Positions 1 through 7,366 of a stretch of 64,000 nt of DNA are shown here, one piece after another. Location: contig WRAH01000005.1 in the NCBI GenBank assembly GCA_009780315.1, positions 1 to 64,000 on the forward strand. The letters are read 5' to 3'. The DNA is from Defluviitaleaceae bacterium (lineage in GTDB: Bacteria; Bacillota; Clostridia; Lachnospirales; WQUN01). Position 1 is the stretch's first letter, and each line of letters starts with the position of its first letter. Both the position numbers and the translations under genes were made by a program. Under the pieces are notes generated by a model. It was not told the origin of the DNA and did not search any database. It was given only the letters and a program-made list of their open reading frames with translations.

Positions 1-579
1 CTTACAATAAGCAATGTTTTCCTCATTGGAACGGTCAAGGAGGTTGTACTGAATCAAAACTGTTTCAAAGCGTCCGCTATCCACGATATAGCGCAGGTTT
101 TCTGCTTTGTCGTGATAAGAAAAGGATATGTGTTTGATTAGTCCTTCGGCTTTTGCCCTTTCAGCAGCTTGGAGTGGGCCATCTTGCAATACTTCCCACG
201 CTTTGAATCCAGCTTGATTGATTCCCCAAAAGTGATAAAAGTCGATATAGTCTGTATCTAATTTTTTCAAAGAAGTTTCAAGACGCTTGCGCCAATCGTC
301 CGCAGATATGTTTTCAATTGGGTTTTTTGTAGAAAGATAAACTTTGTCACGCCAACCTTTTAAGGCTTTACCAACGGCAACTTCGCTATCTTTATTGCAA
401 TAATAAGGTGCAGTGTCAATGTAGTTTACGCCAAGTTCAAAGGCACGATGCATTAAGGGCGTGGCTAAGTCATAGTTAACTTTTGCGTTATCACCTTCAC
501 CAGCCATTGGTAGGCGCATTGCACCAAAACCAAGTGCCGACATTTTAATGCCTGTTTTTCCAAATTCACGATAAAGCAT
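1..579 (-). CDS. Aldo/keto reductase, N-terminal part (cut by window edge)
   Basis: This is the first 193 codons of a NAD(P)H-dependent aldo/keto reductase; the 3' end lies outside the window. The protein opens MLYREFGKTGIKMSALGFGA, the usual AKR first strand. It continues with an 'NYIDTAPYY' segment holding the catalytic Asp/Tyr of the TIM barrel, and 'LDTDYIDFYHFWG', where the active-site His region lies. The ATG is preceded by AGGAGA at a good distance. The protein resembles the 'predicted oxidoreductase' AKR class that often carries a C-terminal ferredoxin-like domain, as does the homologue at 34241-35329, but that end is not visible here. The substrate is unknown. Confidence 0.9.
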   Translation of the reverse strand, partial: MLYREFGKTGIKMSALGFGAMRLPMAGEGDNAKVNYDLATPLMHRAFELGVNYIDTAPYYCNKDSEVAVGKALKGWRDKVYLSTKNPIENISADDWRKRLETSLKKLDTDYIDFYHFWGINQAGFKAWEVLQDGPLQAAERAKAEGLIKHISFSYHDKAENLRYIVDSGRFETVLIQYNLLDRSNEENIAYCK

Positions 580-620
580 AAATTTCTCCTCTCATCAATT
601 ACATGTCGCGTCACAACATA

Positions 621-695
621 ACCTGAAGGAAGCGGAAGTGGGCTTTTACCCACTGTAGTGGCAGAGTTGTAGGGACAGCGTCCCTACTTCAATAG
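621..695. repeat. 75-bp palindromic repeat, copy 1
   Basis: First of two near-identical units between the aldo/keto reductase and rpsT. It contains two hairpins: AGTGGG/CCCACT with a six-base loop, and GTAGGGAC-AGC-GTCCCTAC, a perfect 8-bp stem. It ends in CTTCAATAG like copy 2. The second copy lies 13 bp away. No open reading frame of note. Confidence 0.9.
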
Positions 696-708
696 AGCGC
701 ACAGCGCG

Positions 709-782
709 ACCTGAAGGAAGCGGAAGCGGGCTTTGCCCACTGTAGCGGCAGGGTTGTAGGGACAGCGTCCCTACTTCAATAG
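709..782. repeat. 74-bp palindromic repeat, copy 2
   Basis: Second unit of the tandem pair. It differs from copy 1 by a few substitutions and one base of length in the first hairpin loop; the GTAGGGAC/GTCCCTAC hairpin is unchanged. The first hairpin is kept as GGGC-TTT-GCCC, so the fold survives although the sequence drifts. It abuts the rpsT terminator. Confidence 0.9.
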
Positions 783-809
783 AAAAAAACCCTAACCGTG
801 ATGTTAGGG
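783..809 (-). terminator. Intrinsic terminator of rpsT
   Basis: On the minus strand a CCCTAAC/GTTAGGG stem with a six-base loop is followed by a run of seven T. It lies 27 bp after the rpsT stop codon. Confidence 0.9.
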
Positions 810-835
810 CGTTCCTTCTAAAATATAATGGTTTA

Positions 836-1102
836 TTACACCACGGCTTTGTTGACCATTTTAGTTAGTCTTGATTTCTTTCTTGCGGCAGTATTTTTGT
901 GAATTACACCTTTAGAAGCCGCTTTATCAATTGCCGCAATGGCTTGTACAAGCATAGCTTGTGTATTTGCTACATCACCTGCACCTACTGCCACATTCAG
1001 CTTTTTAACAGCTGTTTTGGTTGTAGATTTAATATGTTTGTTCCGTATTTGACGCTTCGCTGCAACACGAATGCGCTTTTGGGCTGACTTGATGTTTGCC
1101 AA
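836..1102 (-). CDS. rpsT: 30S ribosomal protein S20
   Basis: Primary 16S-rRNA-binding protein of the small subunit. The 88-residue basic protein begins MANIKSAQKRIRVAAKRQ, typical of bS20, and has the expected length and Lys/Arg/Ala-rich helical composition. The start codon is TTG (position 1102), preceded by AAGGAGGT eight bases upstream. S20 in Escherichia coli also starts with UUG and is autoregulated at translation, so this weak start may be functional. The gene is monocistronic: its own promoter overlaps the end of the upstream amidase gene and a terminator follows. Confidence 0.97.
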   Translation of the reverse strand: MANIKSAQKRIRVAAKRQIRNKHIKSTTKTAVKKLNVAVGAGDVANTQAMLVQAIAAIDKAASKGVIHKNTAARKKSRLTKMVNKAVV

Positions 1103-1131
1103 GATTTGTCACCTCCTTGTATTGTCATATT

Positions 1132-1161
1132 ATTGTAACCAGAAAAGACCATGGATGTCAA
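1132..1161 (-). promoter_or_regulatory. SigA-type promoter of rpsT
   Basis: On the minus strand TTGACA is followed after 18 bp by TACAAT, about 30 bp before the rpsT start codon. Confidence 0.7.
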
Positions 1162-1167
1162 GCATAA

Positions 1168-4100
1168 TCAGCTATTTTCCCCATAATATCGCAATAATGC
1201 ATTTACAATCCCCCATACATAATCTACTTGGCGGCGTTCGTTAATCATCCACGAAAAATCTTGGATATTATTCATAAAGCTTGCCTCCAGTAAAATTGAC
1301 GGCGACCATGTAGGGCGTACCACAAAGAAGTTTGCTTGATTTGGTGCGCGGTTGCGGTTTGTACCGGGGTTTACATTATACATACTGCGCATAAACGCGT
1401 CTGCGGCAGGATGGCTGTTAGGGTTTCTGTACCACACTGTAAACCCACGAATATTTGTGGCGTCCGTTGTTTCAGCAGTTGCGTTGTTGTGTAGCGAAAG
1501 AAACATGTCTGGTTTAATTTCGCGGGTGAAGTTTACACGCTCTTGCAGTTCATAAAAAACATCGGTGTCACGCACAAGATGAACCTCTGCGCCAAGCATT
1601 TCCAGACGTTCAGCTAAAAGCAGTGATTGTGTAAGCACAAGATGGGCTTCGGTCATTGCATATGCGCCCATTGCCCCAAGCGCGCCAGAGTCCCGTCCCC
1701 CATGCCCTGGGTCTATAACAAAGGTAAACCCTTCAAATGGATAATTCCCTGGGGTAAGCTGGCGGCGGCGACGTAAGACCAAGTGAACTTGCTCACCTTC
1801 ACGCTCGACATAGAAACCTTCAAGATTTTCCCCTTCACGAAGGGTCATAAAATACGCAGGTGCGCCACGATGTATTCCAATATCTATATTGGAAAACAAG
1901 GTATCTTCAAGATTATAAAAAATTGGCGGTGCAGAATTTTGCATTCCCAAGGTGACAATCAACTGGCTTCCGTCAAACTCTGCAAAAATGGCAGGGAATA
2001 TTTCAGATTCCCAACGAATAATATCTTGAACTTCACCTGGGATATATAATCCTTCAGACAAAAAACCTAAGTCAAACCCTATATTGGGTACATATTTGGG
2101 TGCGATTTCAGTATCGCGGAAAGTACGCATATGGGCTGAATCAAACCACATGCCTGATGTCAAACGCGTCCAATTTCCAGAAATTTGTGCCACTCGGTCA
2201 ACTTGCCCTTGTTGCATCATCCAATGTGAACCACCTGTGGTCGTTGCATTAGGAAATGCCCAAGCCGTATTAGAAGTGATTTCTGCAAAAAATGGAGCTT
2301 CATAACCCAGTTGCCTAATGTGTCCCTCTGCTGTAGCAGATGTGGTTTGTCCGTTCCAAGTCATGCTATACATTGGCCGCCCAATATCGATAATTGCATC
2401 TGGTGGTGCGTCTGCATTCAAAGTAAAGTTTCCTGTAAATTGAGCGGCAACGATATGGGTTTCTGTGGCAACTAAATTTGCATTTGTTTGTGTAAGCTGA
2501 ATGGTTTGCCCGCCAATTTGAGCCGTAACAGTTGCTCCGGCAGGTGCGGTTGCACGTAATGTTAACGTTGTGCCAACCCTTGCCCATTCATCTGTGGCAG
2601 GGAAGGGGGATTGAATGCTAGCTTGTGCCATTGTCGCAGGTGGTGCGGCAGGGGTAGGGGCGTTGTTGGTTATCACTCGGGTAATATCAGATTGACCTGC
2701 TTGAGAAAATGTGAAGCTATTGGTACCTTGCATAAGGGGTAGGAAAATGCTGAAAAAACCTTCGGCAGTGCGGTTCGTTATTTCCTGCCCATTAACGAAC
2801 ACAGGAACATTTGGGACAGCTGAACCAAAGAACCAAAAATTTTCTGCATTAACAATAGACCTATTGGCGGAAGGTTGCGCCACAATAAGTCTATCCATAG
2901 TAATTGTAGGTGCGTCTTGTGGTGGGGTAGGGACTTGCGCTGGAATATGCAAGCCATAAAATTCAGCAATTTGATTACCTACATGGCTGTTCATATGCTC
3001 CGCACGAAAGAAAATACTTCCCCGCACAACATCGGACGTGGCGTTACGCTCAAGCTGGCGCAGAATTTCTCCTTCCCAGTGAGGGCGGGCTAAAACTTCA
3101 CGATAAATAGCTAAACCAATATACAAATCAACATTTGTGCCGCGCACCACATCTTCCCACCAAGAAAGTACCACTTCATAACACGCAGCAGGATTCCCTT
3201 CTGGCCAGTAAATTTGCGGCACAATGTAGTCAACCCAGCCTTCTTGTACCCAGCGGCGGGTATCGGCATATTGCTGATGATAAGATTCCATACCAGCAGT
3301 TGCACTGCCCCGTGAGTCGGTGGTGTCATTCATCCAAATGGCAAAGGGGCTTACCCCAAATCGTGCCCGTGGATTGGTTTCTCTTACGGCAGTTTGCATA
3401 TCACGAATCAATGTATTTACATTCTCACGCCGCCATTCATGAATGTCGGTCATGCCATTGTTATACTGTGCAAAAGTAGCTTGGTCTGGGAAATATCTGC
3501 TGGGGTAAAAATAATCATCCAAGTGGATTCCGTCTAAATTGTACAAACGTAAAAGTTCACGAACGCCATCATTGATTAAATCTCGTACAGCAGGATTGCC
3601 TGGGTCAAAAAATAAGGAATTTCTATATGCAATCACTAAATTATGATTAAGCCGTGCAGGGTGGTTTTCAGAAAGTGCCATAGGGTCTGTAATTTCCTGA
3701 TTGGGAAAAGTGACACGGTAAGGGTTAAGCCATGCGTGTACTTCAATGCCTAATGCATGACCTCGTTCAATCCAGTATGCCAATGGGCTAAAATTGTCCG
3801 TAGGTGCTTGCCCTTGAACATCTGTCAGCAAGTGGGACCATGGGAAAATTTCCGAACGATGCAAAGCATCCGCTGCTGGACGTACTTGAACAAATACTGC
3901 ATTGATACCCTGTGCCGCAGAGCGTTCTAAAATGACATCTATTTCACGACGAAGTTCATCAGGAGAAAGCCCCCGTTGGGAAGGCCAATCTAAATTATAT
4001 GCGGAAGTCACCCATAACCCACGCATTTCTGTTGAAGCTTCAACATGCAAAAGGGGTGCTGCATTTGTTAAAACAACAGGCGGCAGCACTCCAAGCATAA

Positions 4101-4170
4101 GCAAAGCCCCAAGCACAAAAGCTACGGCAGAATGTATAGTGCGTTGAAATCGTTTTCTATGATATATCAT
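1168..4170 (-). CDS. Secreted glycosidase-like (GHL10) / N-acetylmuramoyl-L-alanine amidase fusion
   Basis: A 1000-residue exported cell-wall enzyme. Residues 1-38 form a Sec-type signal (basic start, then a hydrophobic stretch). Residues about 46-430 match the family-10 glycosyl-hydrolase-like domain (GHL10/DUF187): 'EMRGLWVTSAYNLDWP', 'VFVQVRPAADALHRSE', 'DGIHLDDYFYP'. A middle region (about 440-810) looks like beta-rich Ig-like linkers. Residues 814-1000 are a zinc amidase_3 domain with all ligands present: His823 in DPGHGG, Glu841, His894 in SLHNN and catalytic Glu962 in LLEASF. The amidase should cleave the MurNAc-L-Ala bond; the N-terminal domain probably acts on or binds glycan. The gene has its own promoter and RBS GTGGGG. 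The function during growth or sporulation is not determined by sequence. Confidence 0.88.
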   Translation of the reverse strand: MIYHRKRFQRTIHSAVAFVLGALLMLGVLPPVVLTNAAPLLHVEASTEMRGLWVTSAYNLDWPSQRGLSPDELRREIDVILERSAAQGINAVFVQVRPAADALHRSEIFPWSHLLTDVQGQAPTDNFSPLAYWIERGHALGIEVHAWLNPYRVTFPNQEITDPMALSENHPARLNHNLVIAYRNSLFFDPGNPAVRDLINDGVRELLRLYNLDGIHLDDYFYPSRYFPDQATFAQYNNGMTDIHEWRRENVNTLIRDMQTAVRETNPRARFGVSPFAIWMNDTTDSRGSATAGMESYHQQYADTRRWVQEGWVDYIVPQIYWPEGNPAACYEVVLSWWEDVVRGTNVDLYIGLAIYREVLARPHWEGEILRQLERNATSDVVRGSIFFRAEHMNSHVGNQIAEFYGLHIPAQVPTPPQDAPTITMDRLIVAQPSANRSIVNAENFWFFGSAVPNVPVFVNGQEITNRTAEGFFSIFLPLMQGTNSFTFSQAGQSDITRVITNNAPTPAAPPATMAQASIQSPFPATDEWARVGTTLTLRATAPAGATVTAQIGGQTIQLTQTNANLVATETHIVAAQFTGNFTLNADAPPDAIIDIGRPMYSMTWNGQTTSATAEGHIRQLGYEAPFFAEITSNTAWAFPNATTTGGSHWMMQQGQVDRVAQISGNWTRLTSGMWFDSAHMRTFRDTEIAPKYVPNIGFDLGFLSEGLYIPGEVQDIIRWESEIFPAIFAEFDGSQLIVTLGMQNSAPPIFYNLEDTLFSNIDIGIHRGAPAYFMTLREGENLEGFYVEREGEQVHLVLRRRRQLTPGNYPFEGFTFVIDPGHGGRDSGALGAMGAYAMTEAHLVLTQSLLLAERLEMLGAEVHLVRDTDVFYELQERVNFTREIKPDMFLSLHNNATAETTDATNIRGFTVWYRNPNSHPAADAFMRSMYNVNPGTNRNRAPNQANFFVVRPTWSPSILLEASFMNNIQDFSWMINERRQVDYVWGIVNALLRYYGENS

Positions 4171-4224
4171 TTTATTACCCCACTTTTAAGTCTTAAAAAA
4201 TTGACAAAATCTTATACCAGCGGG

Positions 4225-4253
4225 ATTATAACACGCTATACAGTAATTAACAA
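4225..4253 (-). promoter_or_regulatory. SigA-type promoter of the glycosidase/amidase gene
   Basis: TTGTTA and TATAAT with 17-bp spacing on the minus strand, 55 bp before the start codon. Confidence 0.65.
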
Positions 4254-4263
4254 CGGTATACAA

Positions 4264-6129
4264 CTATTCTTCAACTGTAAAATTTGGAAATCCAAATGCT
4301 GTTAATATATCTTGCAAAGATTCCAAATGTTCACCATCAATAGTAAACCCACTCATGAAGCCAAAAGTCCCTGTAGGCAATCTATCAAGGTCTACGATAA
4401 AGCTTACATTAACACTTTCAGGGCGAAAATGTGGGTCAGGCTTCATGGTAAAAAAAGCAGGTTGCCTTTGTTCAACAAATATATCTGCAAAAAAATGCAT
4501 AAGCACTTCTAATTGGGTTGGGTCGTTCACATAAGTGATTGACCCAACTCGACCTCGCCAAATATCATCATCCCAATATCCTTCAGGCATATGATAAAAA
4601 CTAATTTCTGTCACTAATTCTGGATGAGAAAAAATTAGTTGACCAGCCACAATCATTTCTCGGTTATAAACAATATCATTAAACCCAGTACGTTCTGCAA
4701 ATGTGTCAGATATAAGATACATGCGTGTAACTATCCTTCCGCATTCTAATAAGTATGCGATGTGACGATGTCTGCGTTGACTAACATTTGATTGCCGTAA
4801 AGGTGTAATGTTTAAATAGTTTCTTTCATCTAAAATCTTTTCATGGGCTTGGACAGTAAGGTCAATAATATCTGGGTTGCTTACAAAAAGATGTTGATGA
4901 TATGTTGTATCAAAGGTCGTATGCCAAGGCATCCAATTATCAATACTTACACCTACAATGTCACTGCGTGGTGGTATATAATTGATATACGCGCCCATTC
5001 CAACTTGTGTAACAAATAGTGTGATTCCATATAAAGCAACTGCTAAACCAGCAAAATAAGGAAATGATTTAAGCTTTCTTATCATATGAAAGGATTTTTC
5101 TGCAATCATTTGTGAAATAACAAACCCTAGCCCAAAGCCTAATATAAGCCCTATGTGAAACACCAATGGAGGTTGGTCATACATATGAAGGAATCCCCCA
5201 AAAAGAATCATGAAACATAAGGAAACTAGAAAAATCAGTGCATGTTTTACAGGGGTAAATATAATAGAATCTCCTGTGCGTTCGAGTTTACGTAAACGGC
5301 TTATCGTAAATGCAACAATAAACATGACCATAGTTAGTCCACTAAATAATAAATATGGGTTCATGATGGTTTCAAATCTATTGTGGTTTTCCATCATATA
5401 TCGCCATAAAACAGGATTGGAATGGATAAATACTATCATTGAACGGTCTAATACATTAAACGCATGAAACCCAAAGACATAAATTTCCCCAATAATAACC
5501 GCTAAAAAAACTAATGCTGCGGGTAAAAGGTTAAAAAACAACCCTGTCAGAAGCCCAATGACAAAATTACCAGAAAGTGAGAATGCTAACCAGCTTAATG
5601 CAAAATAAAATAGTACTATAATTGTCATTCTTGCAAAAAAGCGTGCCACTACAGGTATTGTGTTAATAACATCACCATGAGCAATGGCATTTGGAAAAAT
5701 AGCTTCATTTTCAAGCAGCCTCATCCATCCCCATCCGCTAACGTAAGGCTCAAGATTATATTCTATAGGTATGAGCAATAATAGCGATGCAATAACAATA
5801 GGAATCATGCAAAGAATTATGCCAGCTAATGCATTGGTAATTCCAATCTGGCTTTTAGTAAGCGGAAGCGCGTAAATTGTGATAGATGCCTTACGGTTGA
5901 AAAATACCCCAAAAGTGAAAGATGCTACTGTTAAAGGAAGGGCAAGAGAGATAATGAGTATTAAATTATCCTCCATAGATAAAATTTCCACCACTCCCTG
6001 CATTGGCGCAAAATCGTAGCCTCGCCCCAAAACAATCACAATCCCAGCAATAATAAACGTCAGAGAAAACAAAAAAGATATCATCCAGAAGCGTTTTAAT
6101 TGCTCGATAAGTAATCCTTTACTAATCAT
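4264..6129 (-). CDS. ABC transporter permease with large C-terminal extracytoplasmic domain
   Basis: A 621-residue membrane protein: several transmembrane helices in the first ~390 residues, then about 230 residues without a clear membrane segment, probably outside the cell. The start overlaps the upstream ATPase gene by 8 nt, so the two are translationally coupled and form one transporter. The arrangement GntR(YtrA type)-ATPase-permease resembles the ytr and bcr operons of Firmicutes, which answer cell-envelope or peptide-antibiotic stress. The substrate here is unknown. The 'NRKASITIYALPLTKSQI' segment after the first helices resembles the coupling region of ABC-2 type permeases. Confidence 0.8.
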   Translation of the reverse strand: MISKGLLIEQLKRFWMISFLFSLTFIIAGIVIVLGRGYDFAPMQGVVEILSMEDNLILIISLALPLTVASFTFGVFFNRKASITIYALPLTKSQIGITNALAGIILCMIPIVIASLLLLIPIEYNLEPYVSGWGWMRLLENEAIFPNAIAHGDVINTIPVVARFFARMTIIVLFYFALSWLAFSLSGNFVIGLLTGLFFNLLPAALVFLAVIIGEIYVFGFHAFNVLDRSMIVFIHSNPVLWRYMMENHNRFETIMNPYLLFSGLTMVMFIVAFTISRLRKLERTGDSIIFTPVKHALIFLVSLCFMILFGGFLHMYDQPPLVFHIGLILGFGLGFVISQMIAEKSFHMIRKLKSFPYFAGLAVALYGITLFVTQVGMGAYINYIPPRSDIVGVSIDNWMPWHTTFDTTYHQHLFVSNPDIIDLTVQAHEKILDERNYLNITPLRQSNVSQRRHRHIAYLLECGRIVTRMYLISDTFAERTGFNDIVYNREMIVAGQLIFSHPELVTEISFYHMPEGYWDDDIWRGRVGSITYVNDPTQLEVLMHFFADIFVEQRQPAFFTMKPDPHFRPESVNVSFIVDLDRLPTGTFGFMSGFTIDGEHLESLQDILTAFGFPNFTVEE

Positions 6130-6862
6130 TTTTTACACCACTTTCATATACATATACAAAAATTTCATCAAGGGTTGGCGGTAAATGTTCGGATATCGCC
6201 TTGGTTTGCATGTCTGCTTTTAATTCATCTAAATCTTGTTCTATTAGCATTGAACCATTTTTTATGATGCCGACTGTATCACATATACCATCCATTTCCT
6301 TTAAATTATGGCTAGAGATAAGCACTGTCATTTGTCTGTCTGCTACATCTTCTATCATCCATGTGAAAATCCGTTTGCGCACAATCGGGTCAAGCCCGTC
6401 TATTGGTTCGTCTAATAAAAGAATATCTGGGCAAATAGACAACGCAAGAATCAAAGCCGCTTGCTTTTGCATTCCTTTGGAAAATCGACTGACACGATTT
6501 TTGGGGTTTAACTCCGTGAGCTTCATAAGCTCTGCAAAACGTTTATCGTTCCATGTAGCATATATGCGTTTATAAAACTGACCTAGCATTTTTAAATTGT
6601 AGGATGGAAAAAAATATAAATCATCAGGCACATAACCAATCCTTGCTTTTGCTTTGGCATTATCATAAACTTCTGCGCCATCCAGGTGTATCGTTCCACT
6701 ATCTGCGCGGTATACTCCTGCCAAATGTTTAATAACAGTTGTTTTGCCAGAACCATTTACCCCCACTAAACCATAAATTGACCCTTTATTTACACTCAAG
6801 TTCAGTCCTTTTATGACTTCATGCCTATCAAAAGATTTTCTTAAATTACTTATCTGAATCAT
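6122..6862 (-). CDS. ABC transporter ATP-binding protein
   Basis: A 246-residue ATPase starting MIQISNLRKSFDRHEVIKGL. Walker A is GVNGSGKTT (about 34-42), the signature is the divergent 'FSKGMQKQ', and Walker B is ILLLDEPIDGLDP followed by an SSH switch His. A longer reading frame extends upstream to 6973, but GAGGTGG lies just before the ATG at 6862 and homology begins there, so this start is preferred. The first bases overlap the 3' end of the GntR regulator gene and the last 8 overlap the permease gene, showing a tightly packed operon. It energises the permease at 4264-6129. Confidence 0.9.
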   Translation of the reverse strand: MIQISNLRKSFDRHEVIKGLNLSVNKGSIYGLVGVNGSGKTTVIKHLAGVYRADSGTIHLDGAEVYDNAKAKARIGYVPDDLYFFPSYNLKMLGQFYKRIYATWNDKRFAELMKLTELNPKNRVSRFSKGMQKQAALILALSICPDILLLDEPIDGLDPIVRKRIFTWMIEDVADRQMTVLISSHNLKEMDGICDTVGIIKNGSMLIEQDLDELKADMQTKAISEHLPPTLDEIFVYVYESGVKND

Positions 6863-7232
6863 TATTGACCACCTCAAATTTCTCTGAAATAAATTTTTGA
6901 ACTTCTGTAATAGTAACACCGCGGAATAGTAACTCATGTATCTGTTCTGCCAATGCCTTATACAATTCAGCAATTTCCTGCTGTGTCAAAGATTCTGGCG
7001 GCGCGGAAATAAAACTTCCTTGCCCAAGCACGGTATAAAAATATCCATTCGTTTCTAATTCACGATAGGCTTTTTGTACTGTATTTGGATTTACACCAAG
7101 GGTTTTTGCCAAATCTCGTATAGATGGTACACGTGAGTCTTGGTTAAGCCCGCCAGATATTATCATTTTTTTAAAATTTTCAACGACTTGCTCGTAAATT
7201 GGCTTACGGTTTTTTAAATCTATCTGGAACAA
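6846..7232 (-). CDS. GntR-family regulator, YtrA subfamily
   Basis: A 128-residue repressor-like protein. Residues 1-75 carry the GntR winged helix: 'KPIYEQVVENFKKMIISG', 'RVPSIRDLAKTLGVNPNTV', 'AYRELETNGYFYTVLGQGSF'. The C-terminal part is only about 50 residues, the short two-helix dimerisation tail typical of the YtrA subfamily. It is first in the operon with the ABC ATPase and permease, and an imperfect palindrome overlaps the operon promoter, so negative autoregulation is likely. The inducer is not known. RBS AGGAGGTG. Confidence 0.9.
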   Translation of the reverse strand: MFQIDLKNRKPIYEQVVENFKKMIISGGLNQDSRVPSIRDLAKTLGVNPNTVQKAYRELETNGYFYTVLGQGSFISAPPESLTQQEIAELYKALAEQIHELLFRGVTITEVQKFISEKFEVVNNDSDK

Positions 7233-7263
7233 TTAGACACCTCCTTCACATTTTGTGATTTAA

Positions 7264-7286
7264 GTGTATTATATGCATTAGTACAC
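7264..7286. promoter_or_regulatory. Putative operator of the GntR/YtrA-type regulator
   Basis: Imperfect inverted repeat GTGTATTA-N7-TAGTACAC (one mismatch), covering the -10 box and much of the spacer of the regulator's own promoter. GTGTA...TACAC is the half-site type described for YtrA-like regulators. Binding is inferred. Confidence 0.6.
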
Positions 7287-7295
7287 ATTTGTCAA
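7268..7295 (-). promoter_or_regulatory. SigA promoter of the GntR-ABC operon
   Basis: Consensus TTGACA (complement of 7290-7295) and TATAAT (complement of 7268-7273), 16 bp apart on the minus strand. The -10 box lies inside the palindromic operator. Confidence 0.8.
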
Positions 7296-7301
7296 GTTTT
7301 T

Positions 7302-7331
7302 TTGCAAAAAGATGCTATAGGGTGATATAAT
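7302..7331 (+). promoter_or_regulatory. Putative promoter of the amidohydrolase-ECF operon
   Basis: TTGCAA and TATAAT with an 18-bp spacer, 36 bp before the start codon. It is back to back with the GntR operon promoter. Confidence 0.55.
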
Positions 7332-7366
7332 CTTTGACGTAGTATTTGTAAATTAACGGAGGGATA

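Noticed and set aside
2366-3480. Several antisense reading frames over the glycosidase/amidase gene
   Set aside because: No RBS, odd composition and no recognisable domain; they are shadows of the large gene.
6862-6973. Upstream extension of the ABC ATPase reading frame
   Set aside because: It lies within the GntR gene, adds residues unlike ABC ATPases, and a clear RBS precedes the ATG at 6862.
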